NCBI RefSeq assembly: GCF_001655615.1
Contig: NZ_CP011567.1
Span: 1,435,001-1,499,000 of the forward strand
Length of the DNA: 64,000 nt
Direction: 5' to 3'
Origin: Pseudomonas sp. GR 6-02
Lineage (GTDB): Bacteria > Pseudomonadota > Gammaproteobacteria > Pseudomonadales > Pseudomonadaceae
Below are positions 25,961 to 34,735 of the stretch, in pieces. A model generated the notes under the pieces. The model did no database searches. It had not been told where the DNA came from and saw nothing but the letters and a program-made list of their open reading frames with translations. Position 1 is the first letter of the stretch. Every line of letters starts with the position of its first letter. The position numbers were made by a program, and so were the translations under genes.

Positions 25961-26059
25961 GGGCGGGGCTCTGGTTGCGGATTTGCGCCAGTGTCATAGT
26001 GCGCGGCACCCTCGGTAAAATTAATCTTTCAGAAAACTGCCATAAGGAAAGCTACTGCC

Positions 26060-26959
26060 ATGATGAACTTGATGCATTGGCGAATGGTGGTGGCGGTGGC
26101 CGATACCGGCAACATTACCCGCGCCGCTGAGCGGGTCGGCATGACTCAGTCCGGTGCCAGCCAGGCACTGGCCTTGATTGAAGAAACCCTGGGCGTTCAG
26201 CTGTTCATCCGGGAAAATCGCCAGACCTTGCCGACCGCCATTGGCTTGCCGGTGATCGAACAGGCGCGAACCATGCTTGGTGCCCTGGAAAACATTCGCA
26301 GCACCGTCGACGCCGCTAAAGGCATCCAGCGCGGGACGATTCGTCTGGCCAGTTTCCCTATGGTGCTGACGACGTTCCTGCCGCCACTGTTGCGCCAGTT
26401 CAATCGGCTGTATGCCGGCATTCAAGTGGTGGCGCTAGAGGTCAGCGACGATGAAGTGGAAACGTTGCTCAGTGCCGGGTTGGTGGATGTCGGTGTGGCG
26501 TTGAACCCGGCACCTGCGCGCAATGCCGGGCGTTTGGGGCGTGATGCCTGGGTGGCGGTTCTGCCCGGTGGCCATCCTTTGGCGCGCCGCTCGAATGAAG
26601 AGGGCGTCTCACTGGCGGAACTGGCGGAGCAACCCTTTGTGCTGGCCACGGGCGGGTGTTCGACCAATGCCCGCAGCCTGGCGGCTGATGCCGGGTTGCA
26701 ACTGCTGGATGTGCGGGCCGAGGTGCGTGAGTGGAGCAGTGCGTTCACCCTGGTGCGGGAAAACATCGGCGTGACCGTGGTGCCGGAAATGACCCTGCCG
26801 ACTCATCGCCAAGGCTTGCGGATAGTGCCGGTGACGCCGCGCATCGACCGGGAGTTTGCCTTGGTGGTCGCGCCCGACAAAGAACCTTCGGCGGCGGTGC
26901 GGGCGCTGCTGAGAATGCTCGCAGAACATCAGTTATCGGCTGATTCGTCCGGGAACTGA
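26060..26959 (+). CDS. LysR family transcriptional regulator
   Basis: This 299-residue regulator has an N-terminal winged helix (about 5-65: AVADTGNITRAAERVGMTQSGASQALALIEETLG) and a C-terminal effector-binding domain with GTIRLASFPM and LLSAGLVDVGVAL. AAGGA precedes the start. It is divergent from gstA, the usual arrangement for a LysR regulator and its target; the effector is unknown. It converges on the epimerase gene. Confidence 0.9.
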   Translation: MMNLMHWRMVVAVADTGNITRAAERVGMTQSGASQALALIEETLGVQLFIRENRQTLPTAIGLPVIEQARTMLGALENIRSTVDAAKGIQRGTIRLASFPMVLTTFLPPLLRQFNRLYAGIQVVALEVSDDEVETLLSAGLVDVGVALNPAPARNAGRLGRDAWVAVLPGGHPLARRSNEEGVSLAELAEQPFVLATGGCSTNARSLAADAGLQLLDVRAEVREWSSAFTLVRENIGVTVVPEMTLPTHRQGLRIVPVTPRIDREFALVVAPDKEPSAAVRALLRMLAEHQLSADSSGN

Positions 26960-26994
26960 AAAGGAGGGCGATCAACCCTTGCCGCCGAGCGGCA

Positions 26995-27010
26995 GAGGTC
27001 GACCGACCTC
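26995..27010. repeat. Short perfect palindrome between convergent genes
   Basis: GAGGTCG-AC-CGACCTC lies in the 98-base gap between the lysR stop and the epimerase stop. It could form a short hairpin, but no T-tract follows on either strand. Confidence 0.45.
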
Positions 27011-27057
27011 AGGCTACAGCGCAAGAACCACGTTGCCCGGATTCTGGAGACGCACCG

Positions 27058-27801
27058 TCAAGGAAACCCAATGGGAATGTCGAACTCCTGAAATGCATCG
27101 TCCACCGGCCTATAACCCAACACCCGGGTAGTTTCACTGAGGTCCAGGCGTTTGAAACGGTTATTGGAGATACCGTGGGCGATCAGGTGTTGCACACCTT
27201 CGACCTCCACAGAGAGTTGCAGCAACTGCACTGCATCACGAGGGCTGAGCCATGCACTCAGGTCGCGAGCGTTGGTCAATTCGTGACGGTCCGCAAACTC
27301 GAAAGCGCCGATGCGTATGGCAATGCTCGAGAGGTTGTGTTTGGCAGCGTAGAACGCACACAAGGCTTCGCCATAACACTTGCTGACGCCATACAGATTG
27401 GCCGGCATCACCTGCATGCCCGGTGTGATCTGCCGGTCCACCGGATAGCCCTCGATGGTCTGCGCGCTGCTGGCGAACACCAATCGTTTACAACCCGCAG
27501 CCACGGCGGCTTCGAACAGGTAAGTGGTGGCCAGAATATTGTTGGGCAGTAACTCATCGAAAGAGGCGGTGGCGTGAGGGATGCCGGCCAGATGCACAAT
27601 GACGTCGATGCCTTTCAGCACTTCGCTTATGGCGGTGAGGTCGGACAGGTCCAGGCGTACAAAGCGATGCGGTGCTTCGACATTGAAGTCGGGCTCGATG
27701 CGATCCGTCAGCACGAAGGTGTAGCGGTCCTGCGAAGCTTCAAAAAAGGTTTTGCCGATTCTGCCGCAGGCGCCGGTCAGCAGTACGTTGAGTCCGTTCA
27801 T
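27058..27801 (-). CDS. NAD-dependent epimerase/dehydratase family protein (uronate dehydrogenase-like)
   Basis: This 247-residue extended short-chain dehydrogenase has the NAD motif LLTGACGRIGK at residues 6-16, catalytic Ser in FASSAQTI (near 111), and YGVSK (near 137) with Tyr and Lys. The Gly-motif and HLAGIPHATASFDELLPNN segment match the uronate/hexuronate dehydrogenase subgroup, which oxidises hexuronates to aldaric acid lactones. Its position beside the gluconate genes fits sugar-acid metabolism, but the substrate is inferred. It is followed upstream by a GST gene in the same direction. Confidence 0.78.
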   Translation of the reverse strand: MNGLNVLLTGACGRIGKTFFEASQDRYTFVLTDRIEPDFNVEAPHRFVRLDLSDLTAISEVLKGIDVIVHLAGIPHATASFDELLPNNILATTYLFEAAVAAGCKRLVFASSAQTIEGYPVDRQITPGMQVMPANLYGVSKCYGEALCAFYAAKHNLSSIAIRIGAFEFADRHELTNARDLSAWLSPRDAVQLLQLSVEVEGVQHLIAHGISNNRFKRLDLSETTRVLGYRPVDDAFQEFDIPIGFP

Positions 27802-27844
27802 GGGGTTCTCTTTTTATGGAAGGGCAGAGGGAGCGGGTTTGGCG

Positions 27845-28477
27845 TTATGGCACGCCGTTGCAGGCGTGTTCCATGAACCCCGGTCGCAATGCCAGTCGTT
27901 GGCAATACGCGTCGACGGCGGGATAGTCCGGGCGTTCCATCGGGGTCATCCGCCAGCGGTTGACCGACAAGCCGATGAGGATATCGGCCAGGGTGAACCG
28001 AGGTCCGGCGACATACGCTCCGGTCGACGCGAGTTGCTGTTCGAGGATGCCCATTTTCGCGTTCCAGCCGCGAACGCCATCGGCGATCCGCTGCGGATCC
28101 TGGAAGTTCGGCAATTGCCGCACCAGCGCAAAAAAGGCGTAGCCCCAGGACGGATTGAGTTCGGTGGCTTGCCAGTCCATCCACTGTTCCACGCGAGCGC
28201 GCGCCGCCGGCTCGATGGGCAACAGATCGGTGTTTTGGTATTTGCCGGCCAGATAGCGGCAGATGGTGTTGGACTCCCACAGCACGCCGGCTTCGTCGAT
28301 GAGCACCGGCACCTGTGCGTTAGGGTTGAGCTGGAGAAACTCCGGACTCTGGGTCGAGGCAAAACCGCTGCCCCAGTCTTCCCGTTCGTAGGAAACGCCC
28401 AGTTCATCGCAGGCCCACAGGACCTTTCTGACGTTGATTGACGAGGCCCGACCCAAAATCTTCAGCGCATGTCCCAT
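27845..28477 (-). CDS. Glutathione S-transferase family protein
   Basis: This 210-residue protein has an N-terminal thioredoxin-like domain (KILGRASSINVRKVLWACDELG, residues 6-27; NPNAQVPVLIDEAGVLWESNTICRYL, about 51-76) and a helical C-terminal domain with RFTLADILIGLSVNRW. The N-terminal Ser is the likely glutathione-activating residue. The substrate is unknown. It ends 43 bases before the epimerase start and is probably co-transcribed with it. Confidence 0.86.
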   Translation of the reverse strand: MGHALKILGRASSINVRKVLWACDELGVSYEREDWGSGFASTQSPEFLQLNPNAQVPVLIDEAGVLWESNTICRYLAGKYQNTDLLPIEPAARARVEQWMDWQATELNPSWGYAFFALVRQLPNFQDPQRIADGVRGWNAKMGILEQQLASTGAYVAGPRFTLADILIGLSVNRWRMTPMERPDYPAVDAYCQRLALRPGFMEHACNGVP

Positions 28478-28541
28478 TGAGCTTCTCCGTTTGCTGTTAC
28501 AGGTGCCGGGAATCTAGCACGAGCAAAGGGATGATTGCGTA

Positions 28542-29573
28542 TCAGGTGCTCTCGCGCACCTTCAATTCAAACCCCATGTCTTGCACCGGTTTGGCCACCG
28601 AATTGCCGGCCATCAAGGTCAGCATCAACTCGGCCGAACGACGGCCAATGGCCTCTCGAGGCGTATTGATACTACTCAGGCGCGGCACCATGTGTTCGGA
28701 CATGGGCAGGTCGTTGAAGCCAAGGATCGCCACCTGTTCGGGGATTTTGATGCCGCAGCGCAAGGCTTCGAGCAGTGCGCCCTGGGCCAGGTCGTCGTTA
28801 CCGAAGAAGATCGCATCGAGGTCTGGATGCGCAGCCAGCAATTGCAGGAACAGTTCGCCACCGAGTCCGACCGATGAGGCCCGTGGCGTCAACACTTCCA
28901 GATCCGGGTCGTAGCGCCCGGCCTTTTGCAGCGCCCGTCGGAAACCTTCGCCCCGCAGCAACGTACGCTGATCCAGCTGCGCTCCGATATAAGCCAGGCG
29001 TTTGCGACCGCGCGACAGCAAATGCTCGGCCGCCGTTTCGCCGGCGGCCAGCTGCGAAAAACCGACGCAATTGAGTCCCGCCGCACTGTCCAGTTCCATC
29101 ATGTAGACGCAGGGAATGTTGCTGGCCTCGATCATCCGCCGCGAACTTTCGGTGCGGTCGAAACCGGTCAGCAGCAAGCCGCGCGGCTGATAAGCCATGT
29201 AGTTGCGCAGCAGGTTTTCTTCTTCATCGCGCGAGTAATGGAAGTTACCGATCAGCACTTCGAAGCCCTTTGGTCGCAAAACCTGATGAATGGCTTCCAG
29301 CGTGTCGATGAACAGCAGGTTGGATAATGACGGTACCAACACCACGACGGAATGGCTCTGGGCCGAGGCCAGCGCGCGGGCGGCGGGGTTGACCACGTAG
29401 TTCAACTCGAGGGCAGCCTTCTGGACTTTTTCCACCAGTTCGGTGGCCACCGTGCTGACGCCACGCAGGGCGCGGGAGGCTGTAATCGGGCTGACACCGG
29501 CCAGGCGCGCGACTTCGTTGAGGGTAGGACGGCCAGTGGTTCGTGTATTTTTATCGTTTTTAGGGGTATTCAT
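28542..29573 (-). CDS. gntR: LacI family repressor of gluconate genes (GntR/GnuR)
   Basis: This 343-residue LacI-type repressor has an N-terminal helix-turn-helix (TLNEVARLAGVSPITASRAL, about 16-35) and a periplasmic-binding-like effector domain. GFDRTESSRRM and NDDLAQGALLEA segments match the gluconate repressor subgroup. The ATG at 29573 is preferred over an upstream TTG. It is divergent from gntK-gntP. Its own promoter region carries the operator motif at 29603-29616, so it is likely autoregulated and released by gluconate or 6-phosphogluconate. Confidence 0.9.
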   Translation of the reverse strand: MNTPKNDKNTRTTGRPTLNEVARLAGVSPITASRALRGVSTVATELVEKVQKAALELNYVVNPAARALASAQSHSVVVLVPSLSNLLFIDTLEAIHQVLRPKGFEVLIGNFHYSRDEEENLLRNYMAYQPRGLLLTGFDRTESSRRMIEASNIPCVYMMELDSAAGLNCVGFSQLAAGETAAEHLLSRGRKRLAYIGAQLDQRTLLRGEGFRRALQKAGRYDPDLEVLTPRASSVGLGGELFLQLLAAHPDLDAIFFGNDDLAQGALLEALRCGIKIPEQVAILGFNDLPMSEHMVPRLSSINTPREAIGRRSAELMLTLMAGNSVAKPVQDMGFELKVREST

Positions 29574-29602
29574 CGGACGGCTTGCCAAACAAAATTCAAG
29601 GC

Positions 29603-29616
29603 ACTAAGGTAGCGCT
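29603..29616 (+). promoter_or_regulatory. GntR-type operator at the gntR promoter
   Basis: ACTAAGGTAGCGCT exactly fits the published P. aeruginosa GntR pattern AC-N-AAG-N-TAGCGCT as I recall it. It lies 30 bases upstream of the gntR start, indicating autorepression. Confidence 0.75.
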
Positions 29617-29753
29617 GTCTCGATGCAGCTGCAAATGCGTGAGCGGGGTTTGCCTGATCCTCGCTTTTCGGCATCGAGAACGAACATGCTGCAACCCACA
29701 AAAATGACAAGAAGGCGTCGGCAACATCTGCTTTTGCACTAGAGTTTTACGTA

Positions 29754-29767
29754 GCAAAGGTAGCGCT
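29754..29767 (+). promoter_or_regulatory. GntR-type operator at the gntK promoter
   Basis: GCAAAGGTAGCGCT, continuing GTCTG, shares AAGGTAGCGCTGTCT with the gntR site. It differs from the pattern only in its first base. It lies 21 bases before the gntK start, suited to promoter or early-transcript blockade. Confidence 0.75.
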
Positions 29768-29788
29768 GTCTGCGCGCTGAGGTGTTAC

Positions 29789-30322
29789 ATGAATCATTCC
29801 ATCACCGCCCTGGTCATCATGGGCGTTGCCGGTTGCGGCAAGACGTGTGTCAGCCAGGCCCTGTGCCAGCTCAGCGGCGCCACCGCCATTGAAGGCGACA
29901 CTTTTCACCCTGCCGCCAATATCGAAAAGATGAGCGCGGGTATCCCCCTGAACGACGAAGACCGTGCCGGCTGGCTCGACAGCCTGTGCGATGAACTGCG
30001 CCGCGTCGACGCCCGTGGCGAGCGCCCGGTGCTGACCTGTTCGGCCCTCAAACACAGTTACCGCGAACGCTTGCGCAGTGCCTTGCCGGGCCTGGGCTTT
30101 GTGTTCCTTGAGTTGACCCCTGAAGTCGCCGCCGATCGTGTCTCCCATCGGCCGGGCCACTTCATGCCGTCGACCCTGATCGACAGCCAGTTCGCCACCC
30201 TTGAATCGCCCGTTGGTGAGCCCCTGACCCTGGCTCTGGATGCTTCAAGTTACAGCGTCGACGAATTGGCCGCTCAGGCCCACCGTTGGTGGCTCGATCA
30301 CGGCCTGAAACTCGCCAGTTGA
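29789..30322 (+). CDS. gntK: Gluconokinase
   Basis: This 177-residue cytoplasmic kinase phosphorylates gluconate to 6-phosphogluconate with ATP. Walker A is MGVAGCGKT (residues 11-19). EGDTFHPAANIEKMSAGIPLNDEDR (about 35-60) and CSALKHSYRERLR are hallmarks of the GntK family. It is the first gene of gntK-gntP and feeds the Entner-Doudoroff pathway downstream of the zwf branch. It is regulated by the operator just upstream. Confidence 0.96.
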   Translation: MNHSITALVIMGVAGCGKTCVSQALCQLSGATAIEGDTFHPAANIEKMSAGIPLNDEDRAGWLDSLCDELRRVDARGERPVLTCSALKHSYRERLRSALPGLGFVFLELTPEVAADRVSHRPGHFMPSTLIDSQFATLESPVGEPLTLALDASSYSVDELAAQAHRWWLDHGLKLAS

Positions 30323-30331
30323 GTTTTGCTG

Positions 30332-30345
30332 CAAAAGATAGCGCT
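30332..30345 (+). promoter_or_regulatory. GntR-type operator between gntK and gntP
   Basis: CAAAAGATAGCGCT, continuing GTCC, is a third copy of the AAG-N-TAGCGCT core. It lies in the 81-base gap between gntK and gntP, suggesting that gntP has its own GntR-controlled promoter. Confidence 0.7.
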
Positions 30346-30373
30346 GTCCTGACGGCTTCTGATTAATCGCTTT

Positions 30374-30390
30374 AATAACAACAACAAACA
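30374..30390 (+). promoter_or_regulatory. A-rich Hfq-Crc-type target at the gntP ribosome binding site
   Basis: AATAACAACAACAAACA contains overlapping AACAACAA motifs, the canonical catabolite-activity pattern, and abuts the GGAG ribosome binding site. This is the strongest such site in the window. Translation repression by Hfq-Crc is inferred. Confidence 0.65.
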
Positions 30391-30403
30391 GGAGACACCC
30401 CCC

Positions 30404-31756
30404 ATGTTTGGCATGTCCCACGAGTCGTTTCTGCTGCTCGATGCAGTGGTCACGGTGATCGGCTTGATTGTCCTGATCACCAAGTTCAAGTTTCACCCGT
30501 TCATTGCATTGATCATCGCCGCCGCGTTCCTCGGGCTGACCTCCGGCATGCCGATCGGCACCATCATCAAGGCGTTCCAGGATGGTTTCGGCGGCGTTCT
30601 CGGTTTCGTCGGGATCATTCTGGCGCTGGGCACCATGCTCGGCAAAATGATGGCCGAGTCCGGCGGGGCGGATCAGATCGCCCAGACCCTGATTCGGGCC
30701 TTCGGCAAGGACAAGGTGCAGTGGGCCATGATGTTCGCGGCCTTCCTGGTCGGCATCCCGCTGTTCTTCGAAATCGGCTTCGTGCTGCTGATCCCGCTGG
30801 TGTTCATCGTCGCCCGTCGTACCGGTGTGTCGATCATCAAGATCGGTATCCCGCTGCTGGCCGGTCTGTCCGCCGTGCACGGTCTGGTTCCTCCGCACCC
30901 GGGTCCGCTGCTGGCGATCGGCGTGTTCGGTGCCGACATTGGTAAAACCATTCTCTACGGCCTGATCGTTGCGCTGCCGACTGCCATCATCGCCGGTCCG
31001 ATCTATGGTACGTTCATTGCCAAGCACATTCCCGGTCATCCGAATCAGGAACTGGTGGACCAACTGGCGCGGGAGTCGGATTCCGCCGATCTGCCGAGCT
31101 TCGGCATTACCCTGGTCACCGTGCTGTCGCCCGTGTTCCTGATGCTGCTCAAGACCTTTGCCGATGTGGTGCTGCCGGATGGCAACTTCTTCCGCACCTT
31201 CATGGACCTGATCGGTCACCCGATCTCGGCGCTGCTGCTGGCATTGCTGCTGTCGCTGTACACCTTCGGCTACAAGCAGGGCATCGGTTCGCAACAGATG
31301 CTCAAATGGCTGGACTCGAGCCTTGCGCCGACTGCCGCGATCATCCTGATCATCGGTGCCGGTGGCGGCTTCAAGCAGATGCTGGTGACCAGCGGTGTAG
31401 GTGATGTGATCGGTCACATGGCGGTGGCGGCTCAGATCTCGCCGATCCTGCTGGCCTGGCTGGTGGCCGCGGTGATTCGCATCGCAACCGGTTCGGCAAC
31501 CGTGGCGACCATCACTGGCGCTGGCATCGTGGTGCCGGTAGTGGGGATGATTCCGGGCGTGAACCGTGAGCTGCTGGTACTGGCCACCGGTGCCGGTTCG
31601 TTGATCCTGTCCCACGTCAACGACGCCGGTTTCTGGCTGGTGAAGCAGTACTTCAACATGACCGTGGCGGAAACCTTCAAGACCTGGACCGCGATGGAAA
31701 CCATCCTGTCCGTGGTAGGCCTGGGCTTTATCCTGCTGCTGTCGTTGTTCGTCTGA
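30404..31756 (+). CDS. gntP: Gluconate permease (GntP family)
   Basis: This 450-residue inner-membrane symporter takes up gluconate. About 12 hydrophobic segments are visible. GLVPPHPGPLLAIG (about 162-175) and FKQMLVTSGVGDVIG with SHVNDAGFWLVKQYF near the C-terminus are family signatures. It follows gntK and completes an uptake-phosphorylation pair. Control by GntR (operator at 30332) and probably Hfq-Crc (30374-30390) is visible. A strong terminator follows. Confidence 0.95.
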   Translation: MFGMSHESFLLLDAVVTVIGLIVLITKFKFHPFIALIIAAAFLGLTSGMPIGTIIKAFQDGFGGVLGFVGIILALGTMLGKMMAESGGADQIAQTLIRAFGKDKVQWAMMFAAFLVGIPLFFEIGFVLLIPLVFIVARRTGVSIIKIGIPLLAGLSAVHGLVPPHPGPLLAIGVFGADIGKTILYGLIVALPTAIIAGPIYGTFIAKHIPGHPNQELVDQLARESDSADLPSFGITLVTVLSPVFLMLLKTFADVVLPDGNFFRTFMDLIGHPISALLLALLLSLYTFGYKQGIGSQQMLKWLDSSLAPTAAIILIIGAGGGFKQMLVTSGVGDVIGHMAVAAQISPILLAWLVAAVIRIATGSATVATITGAGIVVPVVGMIPGVNRELLVLATGAGSLILSHVNDAGFWLVKQYFNMTVAETFKTWTAMETILSVVGLGFILLLSLFV

Positions 31757-31772
31757 CACAAACGGCCAACAC

Positions 31773-31800
31773 AAAAAAACCGCAGCGATGCGGTTTTTTT
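31773..31800 (+). terminator. Rho-independent terminator after gntP
   Basis: The stem AAAAAAACCGCA/TGCGGTTTTTTT with a short GCGA loop lies 17 bases after the stop. A-rich and T-rich sides make it bidirectional in principle. Confidence 0.95.
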
Positions 31801-31836
31801 GTGGGTGAGATCTAACCCAATGTCGAGCAAGCTTTT

Positions 31837-31970
31837 TGTGGCGAGGGAGCTTGCTCCCGCTCGGCTGCGTAGCAGTCGTAAATCCGTCCACCGTGTTCTA
31901 TCTGAAAAAAACATGGTGATTGGTTTTGGGGCCGCTTCGCGCCCCAGCGGGAGCAAGCTCCCTCGCCACA
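31837..31970. repeat. Long convergent REP pair, copy 3
   Basis: Arms TGTGGCGAGGGAGCTTGCTC and inverse span 134 bases, with CGGCTGCGTAGCAGTCG inside the left arm and GGGGCCGCTTCGCGCCCC inside the right. The central 40 bases differ from copies 1 and 2. It lies between gntP and convergent alaC. Confidence 0.92.
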
Positions 31971-31998
31971 GATGTTTGTTCTCACAGGGTTTTGTGTG

Positions 31999-33216
31999 TC
32001 AGGCGTTTGTTTTGGTGACCAACCCATCCGCCCGAAACATCCCGCGAATTCCGCGTACGGCCTGACGAATCCGGTCCTGGTTTTCGATCAGCGCGAAGCG
32101 CACATGATCGTCCCCGTACTCACCAAACCCGACACCCGGCGAGACGCAGACCTTGGCCTCGGCCAGCAGTTTCTTGGCGAATTCCAGCGAGCCCAGGTGT
32201 GCATACGCCTCGGGAATCTTGGCCCAGACATACATCGACGCCTTCGGGTTCTCGACCATCCAGCCCAATTCATGCAAGCCTTTGACCAGCACGTTGCGAC
32301 GCTGGCGATACTGTTCGGCAATGTCGCGCACGCATTGCTGATCGCCTTCCAGCGCCGCGATGGCCGCGACCTGCAGCGGGGTGAAGGTGCCGTAGTCGTG
32401 GTAGCTCTTGATCCGCGCCAGAGCGTTGACCAGCTCCGGGTTACCGACCATGAAGCCGATGCGCCAGCCAGCCATGTTGTAGCTCTTGGACAGGGTGAAA
32501 AACTCCACCGCGATGTCCTTGGCGCCGGGCACTTGCATGATCGACGGGGCTTTCCAGCCGTCGTAGACGATGTCGGCGTAGGCCAGGTCGTGCACCACCA
32601 GAACGTCGTACTGTTTGGCGAGGGCGATCACCCGCTCGAAGAAGTCCAGCTCCACGCACTGGGCGGTGGGGTTGGACGGAAAGCCCAGGATCATCATCTT
32701 CGGTTTCGGAATCGAACCGCGAATCGCCCGTTCCAGCTCGGCGAAGAAATCCACGCCAGGGATCAGCGGCACCGACCGCACCTGGGCGCCGGCAATCACG
32801 GCACCGTAGATGTGAATCGGGTAGCTCGGGTTCGGCACCAGCACGGTGTCGCCCTGGTCGAGGGTGGCCAGCATCAAATGCGCCAGGCCTTCCTTGGAAC
32901 CGATGGTGACGATGGCTTCGTTTTCCGGGTCGATATCAACCTGGTAGCGATCCTTGTACCAATTGGAAATCGCCCGGCGCAGGCGCGGAATCCCTTTGGA
33001 CGTGGAGTAGCCGTGGGTGTCTTCGCGCTGGGCGACGGTGACCAGTTTTTCGACGATGTGCGGCGGCGTGGCGCCGTCGGGGTTGCCCATGCTCAAGTCG
33101 ATGATGTCTTCGCCACGACGACGGGCGGCCATCTTCAGCTCGGCAGTGATGTTGAAAACGTAAGGGGGGAGTCGATCTATGCGCGCAAAGCGGCGCGGCG
33201 AACCTTGTTCGGCCAT
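31999..33216 (-). CDS. alaC: Alanine transaminase AlaC-type aminotransferase
   Basis: This 405-residue class I/II aminotransferase is expected to make alanine from pyruvate and glutamate. [12 protein letters not shown] (about 39-50), [11 protein letters not shown] (about 178), [17 protein letters not shown] and [13 protein letters not shown] (with the PLP Lys near 243) are diagnostic of AlaC. The start at 33216 ([20 protein letters not shown]) has GAGGCA upstream; the longer open frame to 33432 crosses the divergent promoter region. It is divergent from a LysE-family gene. Confidence 0.9.
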   Translation of the reverse strand: MAEQGSPRRFARIDRLPPYVFNITAELKMAARRRGEDIIDLSMGNPDGATPPHIVEKLVTVAQREDTHGYSTSKGIPRLRRAISNWYKDRYQVDIDPENEAIVTIGSKEGLAHLMLATLDQGDTVLVPNPSYPIHIYGAVIAGAQVRSVPLIPGVDFFAELERAIRGSIPKPKMMILGFPSNPTAQCVELDFFERVIALAKQYDVLVVHDLAYADIVYDGWKAPSIMQVPGAKDIAVEFFTLSKSYNMAGWRIGFMVGNPELVNALARIKSYHDYGTFTPLQVAAIAALEGDQQCVRDIAEQYRQRRNVLVKGLHELGWMVENPKASMYVWAKIPEAYAHLGSLEFAKKLLAEAKVCVSPGVGFGEYGDDHVRFALIENQDRIRQAVRGIRGMFRADGLVTKTNA

Positions 33217-33355
33217 TGTTGCCTCGAATAACGTAAGCGCCCGGAACCGTCCGAGCGACGCTGGCCACTGCGGTGGCCTGTGGCGGAATGTAAGGGCAGG
33301 TATGGCAAACTGTCCAGCCTCTACGTAAACAATTTTTTCCGAAGGAAACGGGTTG

Positions 33356-34018
33356 ATGGAATTTACCAGTGGCTTCCTGCTCAGCCTTTCGCTGTGTCTG
33401 GACATCGGCGTGGCCAATATCGCGATGATCACGCTGGCGATGCAGCGCGGCTATTTCCAGGGTTTTGCCCTGGGGCTGGGGACTTGCGTCGGCGACCTGA
33501 TTTACGCAGTGCTGGCACTGGCCGGCATGACCGTATTGCTGCAATACGAAACCGTGCGTTGGGTGTTGTGGATCGGCGGGTCGGCGTTGCTGCTGTACTT
33601 CGCGGCGAAGATGATTCATTCGGCGATCTACCACAGTGCCGTGTTGGCCGAGACCGCCGACGTTGGCCACAACTCCCATCGCAAAGAGTTCTTGCGGGGG
33701 ATTTTCCTCGCGATGTCGTCGCCCAGTGCGATTCTCTGGTTCGCCGCGGTGGGCGGCACCCTGATTGCCCGTTCCGGTGGCGGCGGCACCCTCAGCTCGG
33801 CGTTGTTTCTCGGTGGATTTCTCTGTGCGGGAATTCTCTGGTGCGTCACGCTGTGCTTTGCGGCGAGCCATGGCGGCAAGCTGCTCGGAGACAAACTGCT
33901 GCGTTATTCCTACATGGCATCGGCCGCGATCTTCTGCTATTTCGCGGTGTACGTGATTCTTTCGGGTTACAACGAGTTTATCGGTGCGCCCACCGCCGGG
34001 CAGCTTCCGGGGCTCTGA
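33356..34018 (+). CDS. LysE family amino-acid exporter
   Basis: This 220-residue inner-membrane protein has about five to six hydrophobic segments. The N-terminal [21 protein letters not shown] and the [22 protein letters not shown] motif are typical of LysE/RhtB transporters. It is likely to export an amino acid; its position divergent from alaC hints at alanine or a similar product, but this is only inference. The ATG at 33356 has AAGGA 9 bases upstream. Confidence 0.88.
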   Translation: MEFTSGFLLSLSLCLDIGVANIAMITLAMQRGYFQGFALGLGTCVGDLIYAVLALAGMTVLLQYETVRWVLWIGGSALLLYFAAKMIHSAIYHSAVLAETADVGHNSHRKEFLRGIFLAMSSPSAILWFAAVGGTLIARSGGGGTLSSALFLGGFLCAGILWCVTLCFAASHGGKLLGDKLLRYSYMASAAIFCYFAVYVILSGYNEFIGAPTAGQLPGL

Positions 34019-34087
34019 CTGGGCGAATCGGGTTTGGCCTCTATACTCCCAGCCGAACCCACTTTTTACGTTCCCAGGAGTCGAGTC

Positions 34088-34573
34088 ATGGATGAGCAAA
34101 TACGCGATGATCAGGTTGAGCAACGCTTCGAACACGGGCACTTCATGCTCATAGCGGGGCTTGGCGGACGATTTACCCAAGAGACGGCCGGCAAGATTCC
34201 CAAGCTCTGGGATAAATTCGTTCCCCACATCGGCAATGTTCCCGGGCAAAAGGGCGAAGTGACCTACGGCGTTTGCTGCAACCCGGATGGCAAGGGCGGT
34301 TTCGAATACATCGCCGGTGTCGAGATCAGCAAGCTCGACGACCTGCCCGAGAAATACCGCTGGGTCGAGATTCAGCCCCAGTATTACGCGGTGTTCGAGC
34401 ACAAGGGCTCGCTGGATACCTTGCCCCAGACCTTTCAGTACATCTGGAACACCTGGTTGCCGCAGTCCGGTCACGAGGCAGCGGATGCCCCGGAGTTCGA
34501 ACGCTACAGCGAAGACTTCAACCCGAAGCTCAATACCGGCGTGCTGGAAATCTGGCTGCCGATCAAGTCCTGA
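34088..34573 (+). CDS. GyrI-like effector-binding domain protein
   Basis: This 161-residue protein carries the stand-alone AraC-type effector-binding (GyrI-like) fold: a duplicated SHS2-like layout with FMLIAGLGGRFTQE in the first half and WVEIQPQYYAVFEHKGSLDTLPQTFQYIWNTWLP in the second. Such proteins bind small ligands or, in the SbmC case, DNA gyrase; the role here is unknown. AGGAG lies upstream of the ATG. Confidence 0.82.
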   Translation: MDEQIRDDQVEQRFEHGHFMLIAGLGGRFTQETAGKIPKLWDKFVPHIGNVPGQKGEVTYGVCCNPDGKGGFEYIAGVEISKLDDLPEKYRWVEIQPQYYAVFEHKGSLDTLPQTFQYIWNTWLPQSGHEAADAPEFERYSEDFNPKLNTGVLEIWLPIKS

Positions 34574-34584
34574 TCACATCTGCG

Positions 34585-34607
34585 GAGGCGGCTCAACCGG
34601 CCGCCTC
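34585..34607. terminator. Hairpin between convergent genes
   Basis: GAGGCGGC/GCCGCCTC has a 7-base loop, lying 12 bases after the GyrI-like gene stop and 18 bases from the stop of the small convergent gene. There is no T-tract, so termination is uncertain. Confidence 0.5.
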
Positions 34608-34624
34608 TGCATGTCCTGCGGGCA

Positions 34625-34735
34625 CTATTTTCCCTTGTTCACCCGTCGCGCCCGCAACAGGTCGATCGCCAAAGAAACGAAGCCGAACGTGCTGATGCCC
34701 AACAGCATAAGAAGACCGATTTGGACGCTGCTCAT
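34625..34735 (-). CDS. Small single-span membrane protein (36 aa)
   Basis: This short gene encodes 36 residues: MSSVQIGLLMLLGISTFGFV, then SLAIDLLRARRVNKGK. One hydrophobic span covers about residues 5-24, followed by a basic tail, giving an N-out/C-in topology by the positive-inside rule. GAGGGGA lies 7 bases upstream of the ATG. It looks like a real small membrane protein; no function can be assigned. It is tail-to-tail with the GyrI-like gene. Confidence 0.65.
   Translation of the reverse strand: MSSVQIGLLMLLGISTFGFVSLAIDLLRARRVNKGK

Noticed and set aside
30245..31891. Minus-strand open frame of 548 codons opposite gntP
   Set aside because: It runs through the gntP terminator and into a REP unit, is extremely rich in Gln, His, Arg and Asp, and has no plausible start.
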